64,000 nucleotides of DNA from Perlabentimonas sp964490015 (GCA_964490015.1 CAZBBA010000015.1:1-64000); one strand, 5' to 3'; positions 18,863 through 28,146 are shown, numbered from the stretch's first letter. Program-made: numbers and translations. The notes: generated by a model from the letters alone, not told the origin.

Positions 18863-19396
18863 ATGATTTTCAAATTTAGAATGATCTCGGGTGACGAAAA
18901 AGCATTCCTACGCGAGTACGAGATGCCATGCAACGAGACTTTCCTGAGTTTTCATAAATTTCTACAAAGCGATTTGGAGTTCGACCCATCGCAGCTGGCC
19001 TCCTTTTTTATCACCGACGAGCAATGGAACAAAGGCCTTGAGCTTACGCTGATTGATATGGAAAATGATGCCGGTCCTGCCGCCATTCCCATGGAATCGG
19101 TTAAGCTTAGCGACCTGCTTAAGAATAAAAAGGATCGCCTGCTATATGTTTTCGATATCTTTTCCGATCGCTGTTTTTTCATTGAGCTCTCCGATATAAG
19201 CCAACCCCAACCCGATGTAAAATACCCAAGGTGTAAGACAGCCGTTGGCACACCTCCGGAACAGCTATTGCTGGGTGATATCTCCATGGACAACATCTTT
19301 GAGGACGAGGAAGAGTTTGGGGAGATCACCAACGATATCTCCTCACTTGAGGGTATTGATTTTGAGTCGGAGGGTTTTTCTGAAGAGGATTTTTAA
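18863..19396 (+). CDS. Plasmid pRiA4b ORF-3-like protein
   Basis: A cytoplasmic protein of about 177 residues beginning MIFKFRMISGDEKAFLREYE. Its core (SFHKFLQSDL, FFITDEQWNKGLE, LLYVFDIFSDRCFFIEL) follows the pRiA4b ORF-3/IS1096 TnpR-like family, a small fold of unknown biochemistry. The C-terminal third is strongly acidic (FEDEEEFGEITND). The ATG at 18863 fits the family start better than a TTG at 18803. No transposase or other mobile gene is adjacent; it sits between the acyl-CoA reductase and miaA on the same strand. Function unknown. Confidence 0.7.
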   Translation: MIFKFRMISGDEKAFLREYEMPCNETFLSFHKFLQSDLEFDPSQLASFFITDEQWNKGLELTLIDMENDAGPAAIPMESVKLSDLLKNKKDRLLYVFDIFSDRCFFIELSDISQPQPDVKYPRCKTAVGTPPEQLLLGDISMDNIFEDEEEFGEITNDISSLEGIDFESEGFSEEDF

Positions 19397-19419
19397 TATC
19401 CCCTGAATTCCAAACTAAG

Positions 19420-20331
19420 TTGACAAGTAAGCATCTAATTGTACTTTTAGGCCCAACCGGTGTTGGAAAAACCAGCGCCAGCTTGGCCATATCCAAGCAT
19501 TTCGATGCGCCAATTGTTTCGTGCGACTCCAGGCAGTTTTTCCGCGAGATGCGCATTGGCACGGCTGCTCCCACGCCTGATCAGCTATCTACTGTGCCGC
19601 ACCATCTGGTTGGGCACAAATCGATAACAGAACGATACAGCTGCGGAATGTTTGAAATAGAAGCGCTTAGCATTCTGGAAAACATTTACCAATCGCATAC
19701 CGTAGCCATGATGGTGGGCGGTTCAATGCTTTACATCGATGCGGTGTGCAATGGCATCGACGATTTTCCCACGCCCGATCCCAAGCTGCGCAAAGCGCTG
19801 GAAAGGCAGCTTAAGGAGGAGGGCATCGAAAGCCTTAGATCCCAGCTAAAACTGCTCGATCCCGAGCATTACCAAAGGGTTGATCTGAAAAACTCGCAGC
19901 GCGTGCTCAAGGCCGTGGAGGTTTGCCTGCAAACGGGCAAGCCGTACAGCAGCCTTCGCACTAATCCCCAAAGGGAAAGGCCATTCAAAATCGTAAAGAT
20001 TGGCCTAAACCTACCCCGCGAGGAACTTTACGAGCGAATAAACCTCCGCGTTGATCAGATGATTGACGAGGGACTGGTTGACGAGGCAAAAAGCCTTTAC
20101 CCCCATCGCCATCATAATGCGTTGAAAACGGTTGGTTACCGCGAGATATTCGATTATATCGATGGAAAAGTATCATTGGAAAAGGCCATTGAGCTAATTA
20201 AGCGCAACTCGCGCCACTACGCCAAGCGGCAGCTTACCTGGTGGGCCAGGGATAAGGCGATTGAGTGGTTTAGTCCCGGTGAAGTTGGTAAAATTCTTGA
20301 TTACATCGAAACTATAACTCGCTTCGCCTAA
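19420..20331 (+). CDS. miaA: tRNA dimethylallyltransferase MiaA
   Basis: A 303-residue enzyme that transfers a dimethylallyl group to A37 of tRNAs reading UNN codons. The P-loop GPTGVGKT is at 11-18, followed by SCDSRQFFREMRIGTAAP, the MMVGGSMLYIDAV segment and KNSQRVLKAVEV. C-terminal motifs GYREIFDYI and RNSRHYAKRQLTWWARD complete the tRNA-binding domain. The start is TTG at 19420, 23 bases after the preceding stop; the P-loop position fits this start. The protein is complete and typical in length. Confidence 0.95.
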   Translation: MTSKHLIVLLGPTGVGKTSASLAISKHFDAPIVSCDSRQFFREMRIGTAAPTPDQLSTVPHHLVGHKSITERYSCGMFEIEALSILENIYQSHTVAMMVGGSMLYIDAVCNGIDDFPTPDPKLRKALERQLKEEGIESLRSQLKLLDPEHYQRVDLKNSQRVLKAVEVCLQTGKPYSSLRTNPQRERPFKIVKIGLNLPREELYERINLRVDQMIDEGLVDEAKSLYPHRHHNALKTVGYREIFDYIDGKVSLEKAIELIKRNSRHYAKRQLTWWARDKAIEWFSPGEVGKILDYIETITRFA

Positions 20332-20660
20332 AATCATTGGGTCACCTATTGCTAACCATAACTCCACATAGGGGCAAACCCATAGTTCCATTAGTAGAAA
20401 TTGCCCATTTAAAAATATGCCTCCGTTGATCCTTGCCCACAAGTATGGGGAACGAATATACTTCAGTTTTTTGCTTGCCTAGTTTATATCTAGGTGCGTA
20501 GCATCGCTGATATTTGTAAAATAACCTCATAGGATGTAAAAAAATGTTGCAGCGCACCGATAATATTGAACTGCTAAAAAATTACTATATATTGGAGCAT
20601 ACAATTTTAGATGAACTATGTGCGACCCATTAAAGTCGTGGTAGAATCATTTATTTAAAT

Positions 20661-20980
20661 GCCCGTTGTAGCCCTACAATCCCTTGCCTGAGTTTTTTAA
20701 TTGCTCGTTGTAGCCCTACAATGCCATACCTGAACTTCTGGCAAGGGAAAAACTCGGGTTTCTGCCATGCCTGAGGTCGTGGGCAAGGGAAAAACTCGGA
20801 TTTCTGCCATGCCTGAGGTCGTGGGCAAGAGAAAAACTCGGGTTTCTGCCATGCCTGAGGTCGTGGGCAAGGGAAAAGCTCCAGTATCTGCCATGCCTGA
20901 GGTCGTGGGCAAGGGAAAAACTCGGGTTTCTGCCATGCTTGAGGTCGTGGGCAAGGGAAAAGCTCCAGTATCTGCCATGC
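20661..20980. repeat. 42-bp tandem repeat (minisatellite)
   Basis: Five near-identical 42-bp units start at 20761, 20803, 20845, 20887 and 20929, each beginning TCTGCCATGC and containing GAGGTCGTGGGCAAG. Degenerate units in the same register precede them (20719 and two copies of GTTGTAGCCCTACAAT exactly 42 bases apart at 20665 and 20707), and a partial unit follows at 20971. Two versions of the unit end alternate: AAACTCGGGTT or AAGCTCCAGTA. The period is 14 codons, so frames stay open on both strands. Confidence 0.92.
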
Positions 20981-21226
20981 CCCAAAAAAAGGGTTGGCAA
21001 TTTGCAGGGAACAATGCCATGCGTAAAATGGTTATGGGAGTAGATAAAGAATGTTGTAATAAAAATATCACAGTGTAACCCTGTGTACCCTCCGCGGAAC
21101 TCTATGGAATCCCTAAAAAGCTATAACACAAAGGACACAGAGAAGCCACAAAGGGCCACAGAGGGAGATGGCGGGATAGAGCAACTGGTAGGAGGTCTGA
21201 CTTTGATCTATAGCGAGTATAACCAC

Positions 21227-21311
21227 CGATCCCGAAGGGATCGAATTAAAATAACCCCGCATACCATGCGGGGCGGAGGATGCGGGTATTCGCACAACCC
21301 CGGAGGGGTTG
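21227..21311. repeat. Cluster of three short GC-rich palindromes
   Basis: CGATCCC-GAA-GGGATCG (21227-21243), CCCCGCAT-ACC-ATGCGGGG (21255-21273) and CAACCCC-GGA-GGGGTTG (21295-21311) are perfect hairpins with three-base loops, spaced 10-25 bases apart. Elements of this kind are dispersed in Bacteroidota genomes; here they lie between convergent genes. Confidence 0.75.
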
Positions 21312-21380
21312 AATAGCGATATTTCCTTCATGGCAAGCATAGCGCAGCGATCTCCTAACCGCAACGTTTCTTTAAAACAG

Positions 21381-21414
21381 ATTGCTTCATCCGCCGGCTG
21401 GCGGATGAAGCAAT
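21381..21414. repeat. Perfect inverted repeat ATTGCTTCATCCGCC
   Basis: A 15-bp arm at 21381-21395 pairs with 21400-21414 around a 4-base loop. It belongs with the related ATTGCTTCGT palindrome at 21580-21620 and single copies near 21483, a REP-like family. Confidence 0.8.
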
Positions 21415-21579
21415 AACAGGAGGTTTTCGTCATTGCGAGGGAGCCGTCCTTTGGCGAGCTAAGCAATCTATTAAAACCAAATAGATTGCTTCGCTCATTA
21501 AGCTACCAATGTTAGATATCATGTTCGTCATTGCGAACACACCGTTTTTTTGGTGGGTGAAGCGATCTCTGAAATAAAG

Positions 21580-21620
21580 ATTGCTTCGTCTCGTCAAAAA
21601 TGATGACGAAACGAAGCAAT
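21580..21620. repeat. Inverted repeat ATTGCTTCGT near the 3' end of the GH13 gene
   Basis: ATTGCTTCGT (21580-21589) pairs with ACGAAGCAAT (21611-21620), extended by CTCGTCA/TGACGA inside. It lies 18 bases from the GH13 stop and could serve as its transcript end, though no T run follows on the minus strand. Confidence 0.65.
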
Positions 21621-21637
21621 GAATCTATAGGTAATAA

Positions 21638-24010
21638 CTATTGTGTAGTAAATACCTCAAACGAGAAACCCTGAAGCTTAACGTTTAAGTTTTCACCACT
21701 TTTCGAAAACTCGTTATCGAAATTACTAATAAAGTTCAGCTGTGCAAAACGGGCGGGTAACTCCATGGCAATATCGGCAGCTGCGCTGGAATTGTTGAAA
21801 ACCACCAGCACCACATTGCCCATATAAGTTCGGGCGTAGGCATATACCTTGTCGTTCACCAGTACAGGCTCAAAGGTTCCGTAATTCAACGCCATATTGG
21901 TTCGGCGTAGGTTAGTTAACTTCCTAGTGATGGCAATGGTTTGCTGCTCCTGTGGATTCAGATCGTCGAACTGCATCATCTTGCGATTGTCGGGATCGTT
22001 GCCACCAGGTTGTCCAAACTCATCGCCCTGGTAGATGGTGGGAACTCCAGGAATGGTAAGGTTAAACGCATTAAGCATTTGTAGCTTCTTGTAGCCCACA
22101 GGGTCACCCACGCCAATATGGCGAGTCCATCCGGCCTTCTTGGCATCCTCGTCGAACGACACAGCACCGCCAGCGTAGGAGATAAACCTTCCCTTGTCGT
22201 GGTTGCCAGTGATAATGCCCATCAGGTTGTTCCAACCGTAGTAGCTAAAGCCCTCAATTAGCTTGCTATGCAGATTGGTAAAGGGCACGTCAATGCGACC
22301 AAAGGTTGCCGTTGCGGCATCAAAGACATTGAAATCGAACTGGCCATTGAGCATTCCGCTGCCAATGTAGCTCGATATAAGCTCGTGGCTGCCGTAGGTC
22401 TCACCAATCTGGTAGATGGTTCTGCTGGGTTCTACATTCTCCTTTATCTTTCGTGTAAGCATTCTCCAGAAAACCTCGGGGATATGCTTGGTGGCATCGT
22501 GACGGAACCCATCGAACTTATACTGGGTTACCCAGTACAGGGCCGAGTCGGTCATAGGCTCGTACACCTCGGGGCGTTCCAAATCGAGCGTGGGCATAAA
22601 CGTGTCGAACCAGGTGGTTAAGCGATGCTCGTCCCATTTCTCGGTGTTCATGGTACCATCGGGCAGGTAAAGGGGCGTTGCCCAATCGGGATGCTTCTGG
22701 TAAAGCGAATGCTCCTGGTGTACGTGGTTGGCCACGTAGTCGAGAATTATGTTGATATCGCGCTTATGCGCCTCGGCCAGCATCAGGTGCACGTCATCGG
22801 AGGTTCCAAACCTAAAATCGACTTTTGATGACGAAATGGGCCAGTACCCGTGGTAGCCCGAGAACTTAGTGCGGGGCTCAGGGTATAATCCGTAAGCTCC
22901 AAGCGGGTTCTGCGTGATGGGCGAAACCCAAATGGTGTTAATGCCCAGCTCGCCGAAGTAGCCATCGGTAATCTTTTTGGTTATCCCAGCAATATCGCCA
23001 CCGTAGTAGTTGGCCTTGGGATGAATCTCGGGATCATCAACAGGGTGATCGTTATCGATATTGGCGTTATGAAAACGGTCAATCATCAGCGAGTACATTA
23101 TCTGCGTATGCAGATCGGAGCGGTTCAGCTGCGCTGTGGATGTTACGGCACGGCGTCCCTCGAGGGGAATTAGCAGGTCGTTCGACTCGCCCTCGGCGTT
23201 GTAGGCCCACACCCGAATATGCGAACGCTTTAACCCATTGGCATTGGCAGGAATGGTAATCGTTGCACCCGTTTCATCGATCGTCACAAAATTATTGTCG
23301 AGACGATAGTTCTCCCAGAACACAAACAGTTCATCTACACTGTTCTCAAATCCAATAAAAATCTTTTCAGCTTCTGTATCCTTTGTATAGATAAACGGCA
23401 GCAAATTGGGGTTGCTCTCCCCTACCCGCAGCACCGAGTTTTGTCCGCCGATGTTGTTATCCTCAATCTCGGGATTGGCCGGATCGAGCATCCACTTGCC
23501 ATCGATCACCACCTGGTAGTGGTACTTACCAGGGTTGAGCAGCAGCGTGGTTTTCCAAACGCCATCCACATTCTCGAGGTTGGTTTTGCTGGGGTTCCAG
23601 TCGTTGATTTGACCCGTTAGCTGCACCGATTTTGGCTGTTTTCCTTTGGGCTGATAGGTAAACTCCACGGATAACTTACGACTTTTGCGCATAAGCAGCG
23701 AGTAGCAAGCGCCGTTGGCCCACACCTTCAGCTCGGAGAGCTGCGGAATGGTCTCATTCTGCGAGACTAACTTTGCAAATTTTTTATCAGCAGCCATAAG
23801 CACATCGAAGTTGCTGGGAGCAACCACCGAATCGATTATGGATACATCTAGGAAGTAATCCTCGAGGATCACCTCGCTTTTCGCACCTGCCAATGGTACA
23901 ACCGAAGCCAGTCCATGTATATCCGACTGCTTGGCGTAATGAGGAATAACCTCCCTGGCGCCACACGAGGCGAGTAGGAATGCGATGGAAATAAAAAGTA
24001 ATCTTTTCAT
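21638..24010 (-). CDS. GH13 alpha-amylase lipoprotein with glycogen-binding-like domain
   Basis: A 790-residue lipoprotein (lipobox LLASC, Cys16). Residues about 108-196 resemble an isoamylase N-terminal/AMPK glycogen-binding module (LTGQINDWNP, then GKYHYQVVIDGKW). The GH13 barrel begins near 300. Conserved region I is DYVANH (424-429), the nucleophile is Asp505 (GFRHD), the acid/base Glu537 (IGE) and the third acid Asp605 (GNHD). It would cleave alpha-1,4-glucans. The residues after Cys16 (GARE) are not the acidic export signal seen in SusE and SusF, so a periplasmic rather than surface location is likely. It is the most distal member of the amylase group on this strand. Confidence 0.92.
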   Translation of the reverse strand: MKRLLFISIAFLLASCGAREVIPHYAKQSDIHGLASVVPLAGAKSEVILEDYFLDVSIIDSVVAPSNFDVLMAADKKFAKLVSQNETIPQLSELKVWANGACYSLLMRKSRKLSVEFTYQPKGKQPKSVQLTGQINDWNPSKTNLENVDGVWKTTLLLNPGKYHYQVVIDGKWMLDPANPEIEDNNIGGQNSVLRVGESNPNLLPFIYTKDTEAEKIFIGFENSVDELFVFWENYRLDNNFVTIDETGATITIPANANGLKRSHIRVWAYNAEGESNDLLIPLEGRRAVTSTAQLNRSDLHTQIMYSLMIDRFHNANIDNDHPVDDPEIHPKANYYGGDIAGITKKITDGYFGELGINTIWVSPITQNPLGAYGLYPEPRTKFSGYHGYWPISSSKVDFRFGTSDDVHLMLAEAHKRDINIILDYVANHVHQEHSLYQKHPDWATPLYLPDGTMNTEKWDEHRLTTWFDTFMPTLDLERPEVYEPMTDSALYWVTQYKFDGFRHDATKHIPEVFWRMLTRKIKENVEPSRTIYQIGETYGSHELISSYIGSGMLNGQFDFNVFDAATATFGRIDVPFTNLHSKLIEGFSYYGWNNLMGIITGNHDKGRFISYAGGAVSFDEDAKKAGWTRHIGVGDPVGYKKLQMLNAFNLTIPGVPTIYQGDEFGQPGGNDPDNRKMMQFDDLNPQEQQTIAITRKLTNLRRTNMALNYGTFEPVLVNDKVYAYARTYMGNVVLVVFNNSSAAADIAMELPARFAQLNFISNFDNEFSKSGENLNVKLQGFSFEVFTTQ

Positions 24011-24333
24011 CCGTACAAAATATTTATATCGTTAATATAAAACACGTTACTGTTTTCCTTTTAGCGAACCTTATCGAGCGGATGGAACACCCAAAGTTTG
24101 GCTATGCCGAGCTCACCGCCAGCCGGCGGTTCGGTTGTTCATCGGTGTTTACCTTCGGTGAGCTCTCTCGTCATTCAGACGAGATCGGTTGTGCAAGCTA
24201 CCTTACATGGGTGTTTCATATTTTCGAATTTTATGGAACGCTGATGACGCAGATTATGCAGATTTGCGCAGATAAGAAAAAATATCAGTGTCAATTCCTA
24301 AGATCTGCTTCATCAGCGGTCCAATTTCCAATG
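24011..24333. other. 323-base intergenic region with inverted repeats
   Basis: No gene is supported. GAGCTCACCG (24109-24118) is inverted at 24156-24165, and GAACACCCA near 24085 is inverted at about 24209 (TGGGTGTTTC), giving a nested stem. A tract beginning GCAGATTATGCAGATTTGCGCAGAT follows near 24250. It separates the tandem SusA-like genes from the GH13 lipoprotein gene and probably holds a terminator or promoter that I cannot define. Confidence 0.55.
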
Positions 24334-26181
24334 CTACTTTAATTCAATTACCATAGCCGAGCGGGGCGACAGCTGAATCTTGCCTAAATCGTTTAGCTCC
24401 TTGCCAGTAATTATATCCTTTCCAGTGCTAAATTTCGAAAGCATCTCGTTAAACCTTTCGGTTTTAAGTACCTTGGGCTGATAGCCATTATGCAGGATAA
24501 CCATAACCGTTTGCTCCTGGTTGTAACGGAAGTAAACATAAACCTCGTTGTCGGGAATAAACTGCATTAGCTCACCATTGTGAATCACACTGGCATTCTT
24601 ACGCCAATTGAGCAGAGTGCTCATATAATTCCAGGCTTCATTCTCCTTCTTTGTTCTGCCATCGGCAGTAAAGGCAGAGCGTTTGTGATCGGCCCAGCCA
24701 CCGGGAAACTCCTGACGGAGCACTCCGTGACCATTTACATCGTCGCCATCCATTAAAATCTCAGTTCCATAGTAAATTTGAGGAATACCACGAGTGGTAA
24801 GCAGGAAAGCCATGGCCAGTTTATAGCGGCCAATAGCCATCTCCTTATCCTTCATAAAGCGCGAAATGTCGTGATTATCAGCAAAAACAAGGATGTTCAA
24901 CGGATCGGGGTATAAAAAATCGTGAACTAGTATCTCGTATAAGCGCGATAATCCAGTATCCCAGCCCTGCTCCTCGTCGAATGCCTTATTCATTGCCATT
25001 TGCAGAGGAAAATCCATTACGCTACGAACGTGCGAATCGAACCCATCGCGGTTAAGAGCACCAGTTTGCCAGTAGGCACACCAAGCAGGATAGTTAAGCC
25101 ATGCCTCGGCCACAATGTTAAAATTGGGGTACTCGGCCATCACCTCCTTGGCCCAGCGGGCCATAAACTCCTTGTCGGGGTAAGGATGCGTATCCATGCG
25201 AATGCCGTCCAAATCGGCCCACTCTACCCACCAAATACTATTTTGGATTAGATATTTTGCCAAGAATGGATTACGCTGATTTAGGTCGGGCATGTGAGTG
25301 TCGAACCAGCCATCGCTCATTAGCTTGCTGTCGGCCTTGGAGGCGTAGGGATCGAAGTTGGTTGGGCTACGGTAGTTCGAACGGGTAAAATCGGACCACT
25401 GGTTTACCCAATCGGCCGAGGGTAAGTCCTTCACAAACCAGTGCTCGCTGCCCGAGTGGTTAAAGATCATATCCTTAATCACCTTCATTCCTCTATCGTG
25501 CGACTCCTTTACAAAGGTTCTGTACAACTCATTAGTTCCAAGACGTTGATCGATTTTGTAAAAATCGGTAATTGCGTATCCGTGGTACGACTGCCAGGGC
25601 TGGTTGCTCTCGAAAACGGGATTTACCCAAATGGCGGTCATGCCCAACTCCTTAATGTAATCGAGATGATTAATAATCCCCTGAATATCGCCGCCGTGGC
25701 GGGCGTACAGATCCTCACGGTTAAACTTATCGGACATGCCCTTTACCTGATCGTTGGCAGGATCGCCATTGGCAAACCGATCGGGGAAAAGCAAATACAT
25801 CACATCCGAGGCATCGAATCCTTTGCGTTGCGCTGAGCCATCGCGCCTCTGGTTTAGGTGATAGGTGTACTTCAAACTTTTACGTTTCGATACTTTGAAA
25901 CTAATATCGAAACTACCAGCAACAGCGCTTTCGTCAATGGTAAGATTAATAAAAAGGTAGTTGGGGTTTTCCATCTTATCGATGCTTACCAGCTGCACGC
26001 CGGGGTAAGCCATTTCAACCTCGGTTTTGGCTATGTCCTTTCCGTAAACTAGGAGCTGCAACTCCTTATTCTGCATGCCAACCCACCAGTTTGGGGGCTC
26101 AACACGAATTAATTCCTGAGCAGAAGCCATAAAACTTGATATTATGAAAGCTGTTAAAAAAAGTACTCTTAGTTTTCTCAT
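24334..26181 (-). CDS. GH13 SusA-like neopullulanase/cyclomaltodextrinase
   Basis: A 615-residue periplasmic enzyme with a signal peptide ending at ASAQ. It has the N-terminal cyclomaltodextrinase domain (RVEPPNWWVGM, about residues 26-110), a GH13 barrel and a C-terminal beta domain. Catalytic residues are Asp330 (GIRMD), Glu359 (VAEAW) and Asp438 (DNHD). Length and layout agree with SusA of Bacteroides (617 residues), which trims imported malto-oligosaccharides in the periplasm. It lies 57 bases downstream of a paralogue and is probably co-transcribed with it. Substrate preference between pullulan, cyclodextrin and maltodextrin cannot be read from sequence. Confidence 0.94.
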   Translation of the reverse strand: MRKLRVLFLTAFIISSFMASAQELIRVEPPNWWVGMQNKELQLLVYGKDIAKTEVEMAYPGVQLVSIDKMENPNYLFINLTIDESAVAGSFDISFKVSKRKSLKYTYHLNQRRDGSAQRKGFDASDVMYLLFPDRFANGDPANDQVKGMSDKFNREDLYARHGGDIQGIINHLDYIKELGMTAIWVNPVFESNQPWQSYHGYAITDFYKIDQRLGTNELYRTFVKESHDRGMKVIKDMIFNHSGSEHWFVKDLPSADWVNQWSDFTRSNYRSPTNFDPYASKADSKLMSDGWFDTHMPDLNQRNPFLAKYLIQNSIWWVEWADLDGIRMDTHPYPDKEFMARWAKEVMAEYPNFNIVAEAWLNYPAWCAYWQTGALNRDGFDSHVRSVMDFPLQMAMNKAFDEEQGWDTGLSRLYEILVHDFLYPDPLNILVFADNHDISRFMKDKEMAIGRYKLAMAFLLTTRGIPQIYYGTEILMDGDDVNGHGVLRQEFPGGWADHKRSAFTADGRTKKENEAWNYMSTLLNWRKNASVIHNGELMQFIPDNEVYVYFRYNQEQTVMVILHNGYQPKVLKTERFNEMLSKFSTGKDIITGKELNDLGKIQLSPRSAMVIELK

Positions 26182-26238
26182 AACTATATGTTTATAAATA
26201 ATTAACCTACATGAATTAATTAATAATCTTAAAATCGT

Positions 26239-28083
26239 TTAGCGTAGTTCGATAATCATAGCCGTTCGTGGGGCTAAATCAATCTTACTAAGATTTGTGA
26301 GCTGCTGACCAGATATGATATCGGTTCCGGCAGAAAATCGACTAAGTATTTCTTGGAGCTTACCGCCATCAATCTCCTTTTGCTCGTAACCATTATTGAT
26401 AATTACCATAACGGTTTGGTTCTGGTTGTGCCGGAAGTAGGTGTATACCCCGTTGTCGGGGTTAAAATGGGTTAGTTTACCCGAATGTATGGCGCTGGCC
26501 GATTGTCGCCAATGCAGAATATTTGAAATATAATTCCAAATATCATTCTCGCTGGTTGTTCTCCCTTGGGCAGTAAAAGCTGTGCGAGAATCGGATGGCC
26601 AACCTCCGGGAAAATCGCGCCGTATATCGCCGTGGCCTCCCTTATCAACATCACCGGGCAAAAGAATTTCGGTTCCATAGTATATCTGAGGAATACCACG
26701 CGTGGTCAGCAGAAATGCAATGGCCAGCTTAAGCCTTGCAATATCCAAAGTAGTATCGCGCTGAAAGCGCCCCTTGTCATGGTTATCGACAAATATCAGC
26801 AGATTGTTGTGATTGGCGTACACAAAATCCTGCGTAAGCACATCGTACAGGCGAGCCATGCCAGTATCCCAGCCATCGGGCTCGTCGAAAGCCTTGTTTA
26901 TGGCATTCATCAACGGAAAATCCATAACCGATTCCAGGTGCGAGTTGTACCCATCGGCATTACGCGCATCCTTTTGCCAGTATGAGATTGAGGCTGATGA
27001 GTTGTACCAGGTCTCCCCAACAATAGTAAAGTTGGGATACTCGGTAGCAATGGCCTTACACCACTGCGCCATAAACGTTTTATCGGCATAGGGATGGGTA
27101 TCCATCCTAAAGCCATTTAGGCCAGCGTACTCAATCCACCAAATGGTATTCTGCGTGAGATATTTGGCCACAAACGGATTTTGCTGATTCAAATCGGGCA
27201 TTTGGCGGGCAAACCAGCCATTGGTCATCAACTTTACATCGCGCAGCGAGGCGTGCGGATCGAAAGCTGCCGACTGCCGGTAGTTCGACTGCGTGTGCTC
27301 GGGCCACCAGTTAACCCAATCGGACATGGGCAAATCGCTCATCCACCAGTGCATATCGCCACAATGGTTAAAGATCAAATCCTTAATAACCTTCAACCCT
27401 TGTTGATGAGCAGCTTTTACCAGCTCACGGTACAGCTCGTTGGTACCCATCCGCCGATCGACCCTGTAGAAATCGGTTATTGCGTAACCGTGGTACGACT
27501 GCGAAATCTGATCGTTCTCAAGTACTGGATTTAGCCAAAGCGTTGTAACACCTAGTTTACTAAAGTATTCGAGATTATTGATAATCCCCTGGATATCGCC
27601 TCCATGCCTGCCGTAGGGGTCTAACCGATTATGCTCGTCGCGCATTCCCTGAACCTGATCGTTGGTAGGATCGCCATTGGCAAACCTATCGGGGTATAGA
27701 AGATAAATCACATCCGAGGCATCAAAACCCTTTCGATTAGCAGAGCCGGGCTCGCGCTCACGCAGCTCGAAGGTATAGGTAAGAACCTTTTTCTTTGAAA
27801 ACTTGAAAAAGATATCGAACTTTCCGGGTTTAACGCCATCCTCAATTATCAAATTGATAAAAAGATAGTTTGGATTTGCCACCCTAACCACGCTCACAAG
27901 CCTTACTCCTGGATAGGAAAATTTTACCTCGGAGTTGGAAATATTAGCTCCATAGACCATAAGCTGTAACTCATTACTGTTCATTCCAACCCACCAGCTA
28001 GGTGGTTCAACACGACTAAGGGTTTGAGCAGATAATGAAACACCCAGTAGCGCAAAAAGTAACAGAAAACCAATCCTCTTCAT
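26239..28083 (-). CDS. GH13 SusA-like neopullulanase/cyclomaltodextrinase, paralogue
   Basis: A 614-residue tandem paralogue of the next gene with the same layout: signal peptide to SLSAQ, N-terminal domain with RVEPPSWWVGM, GH13 barrel and C-terminal domain. The catalytic triad is Asp328 (GFRMD), Glu357 (VGETW) and Asp436 (DNHD). The two proteins share long blocks (for example KGFDASDV, QIYYGTEIL) but differ around the active site (GETWYNSSA here, AEAWLNYPA in the partner; HDKGRF versus HDISRF). This suggests divergence in subsite preference after duplication. It lies downstream of the fructose-bisphosphate aldolase terminator. Confidence 0.94.
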   Translation of the reverse strand: MKRIGFLLLFALLGVSLSAQTLSRVEPPSWWVGMNSNELQLMVYGANISNSEVKFSYPGVRLVSVVRVANPNYLFINLIIEDGVKPGKFDIFFKFSKKKVLTYTFELREREPGSANRKGFDASDVIYLLYPDRFANGDPTNDQVQGMRDEHNRLDPYGRHGGDIQGIINNLEYFSKLGVTTLWLNPVLENDQISQSYHGYAITDFYRVDRRMGTNELYRELVKAAHQQGLKVIKDLIFNHCGDMHWWMSDLPMSDWVNWWPEHTQSNYRQSAAFDPHASLRDVKLMTNGWFARQMPDLNQQNPFVAKYLTQNTIWWIEYAGLNGFRMDTHPYADKTFMAQWCKAIATEYPNFTIVGETWYNSSASISYWQKDARNADGYNSHLESVMDFPLMNAINKAFDEPDGWDTGMARLYDVLTQDFVYANHNNLLIFVDNHDKGRFQRDTTLDIARLKLAIAFLLTTRGIPQIYYGTEILLPGDVDKGGHGDIRRDFPGGWPSDSRTAFTAQGRTTSENDIWNYISNILHWRQSASAIHSGKLTHFNPDNGVYTYFRHNQNQTVMVIINNGYEQKEIDGGKLQEILSRFSAGTDIISGQQLTNLSKIDLAPRTAMIIELR

Positions 28084-28093
28084 ATCAAATCGA

Positions 28094-28138
28094 AATAAAA
28101 ACGCAGCCTACTCCAGCAAAAACAGGAGTAAGCTGCGT
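28094..28138 (-). terminator. Terminator of the SLC13-DUF202-aldolase operon
   Basis: On the minus strand a 14-bp stem with one mismatch (ACGCAGCTTACTCC with GGAGTAGGCTGCGT, plus-strand arms 28101-28114 and 28125-28138) is followed by TTTTTATTT. It begins 8 bases after the aldolase stop and separates that operon from the SusA-like genes. Confidence 0.88.
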
Positions 28139-28146
28139 CAAGTAAA

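Larger units (their letters stand above)
20332..21637. other. 1.3 kb gene-free region between convergent genes
   Basis: Between miaA (+) and the GH13 lipoprotein gene (-) no convincing gene is present. The first 330 bases are AT-rich and unassigned. Then come a 42-bp tandem repeat (20661-20980), three short GC-rich palindromes (21227-21311) and two long inverted repeats built on ATTGCTTCG/ATTGCTTCA (21381-21414 and 21580-21620). Open frames here follow the 42-bp period and are not taken as genes. Confidence 0.75.

Noticed and set aside
18863..19396. pRiA4b ORF-3-like gene as sign of a mobile element
   Set aside because: There is no transposase, integrase, terminal repeat or composition change around it.
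20661..20980. Possible CRISPR array
   Set aside because: Units are contiguous 42-bp copies with no unique spacers and no cas genes are present.
20697..21078. Open frames of 94, 103 and 124 codons on both strands over the 42-bp repeat
   Set aside because: They exist because the period is a multiple of three; the products are simple repeats with no start context or family likeness.
24082..24342. 86-codon plus-strand frame
   Set aside because: It overlaps inverted repeats and a repeated GCAGAT tract and has no family likeness.
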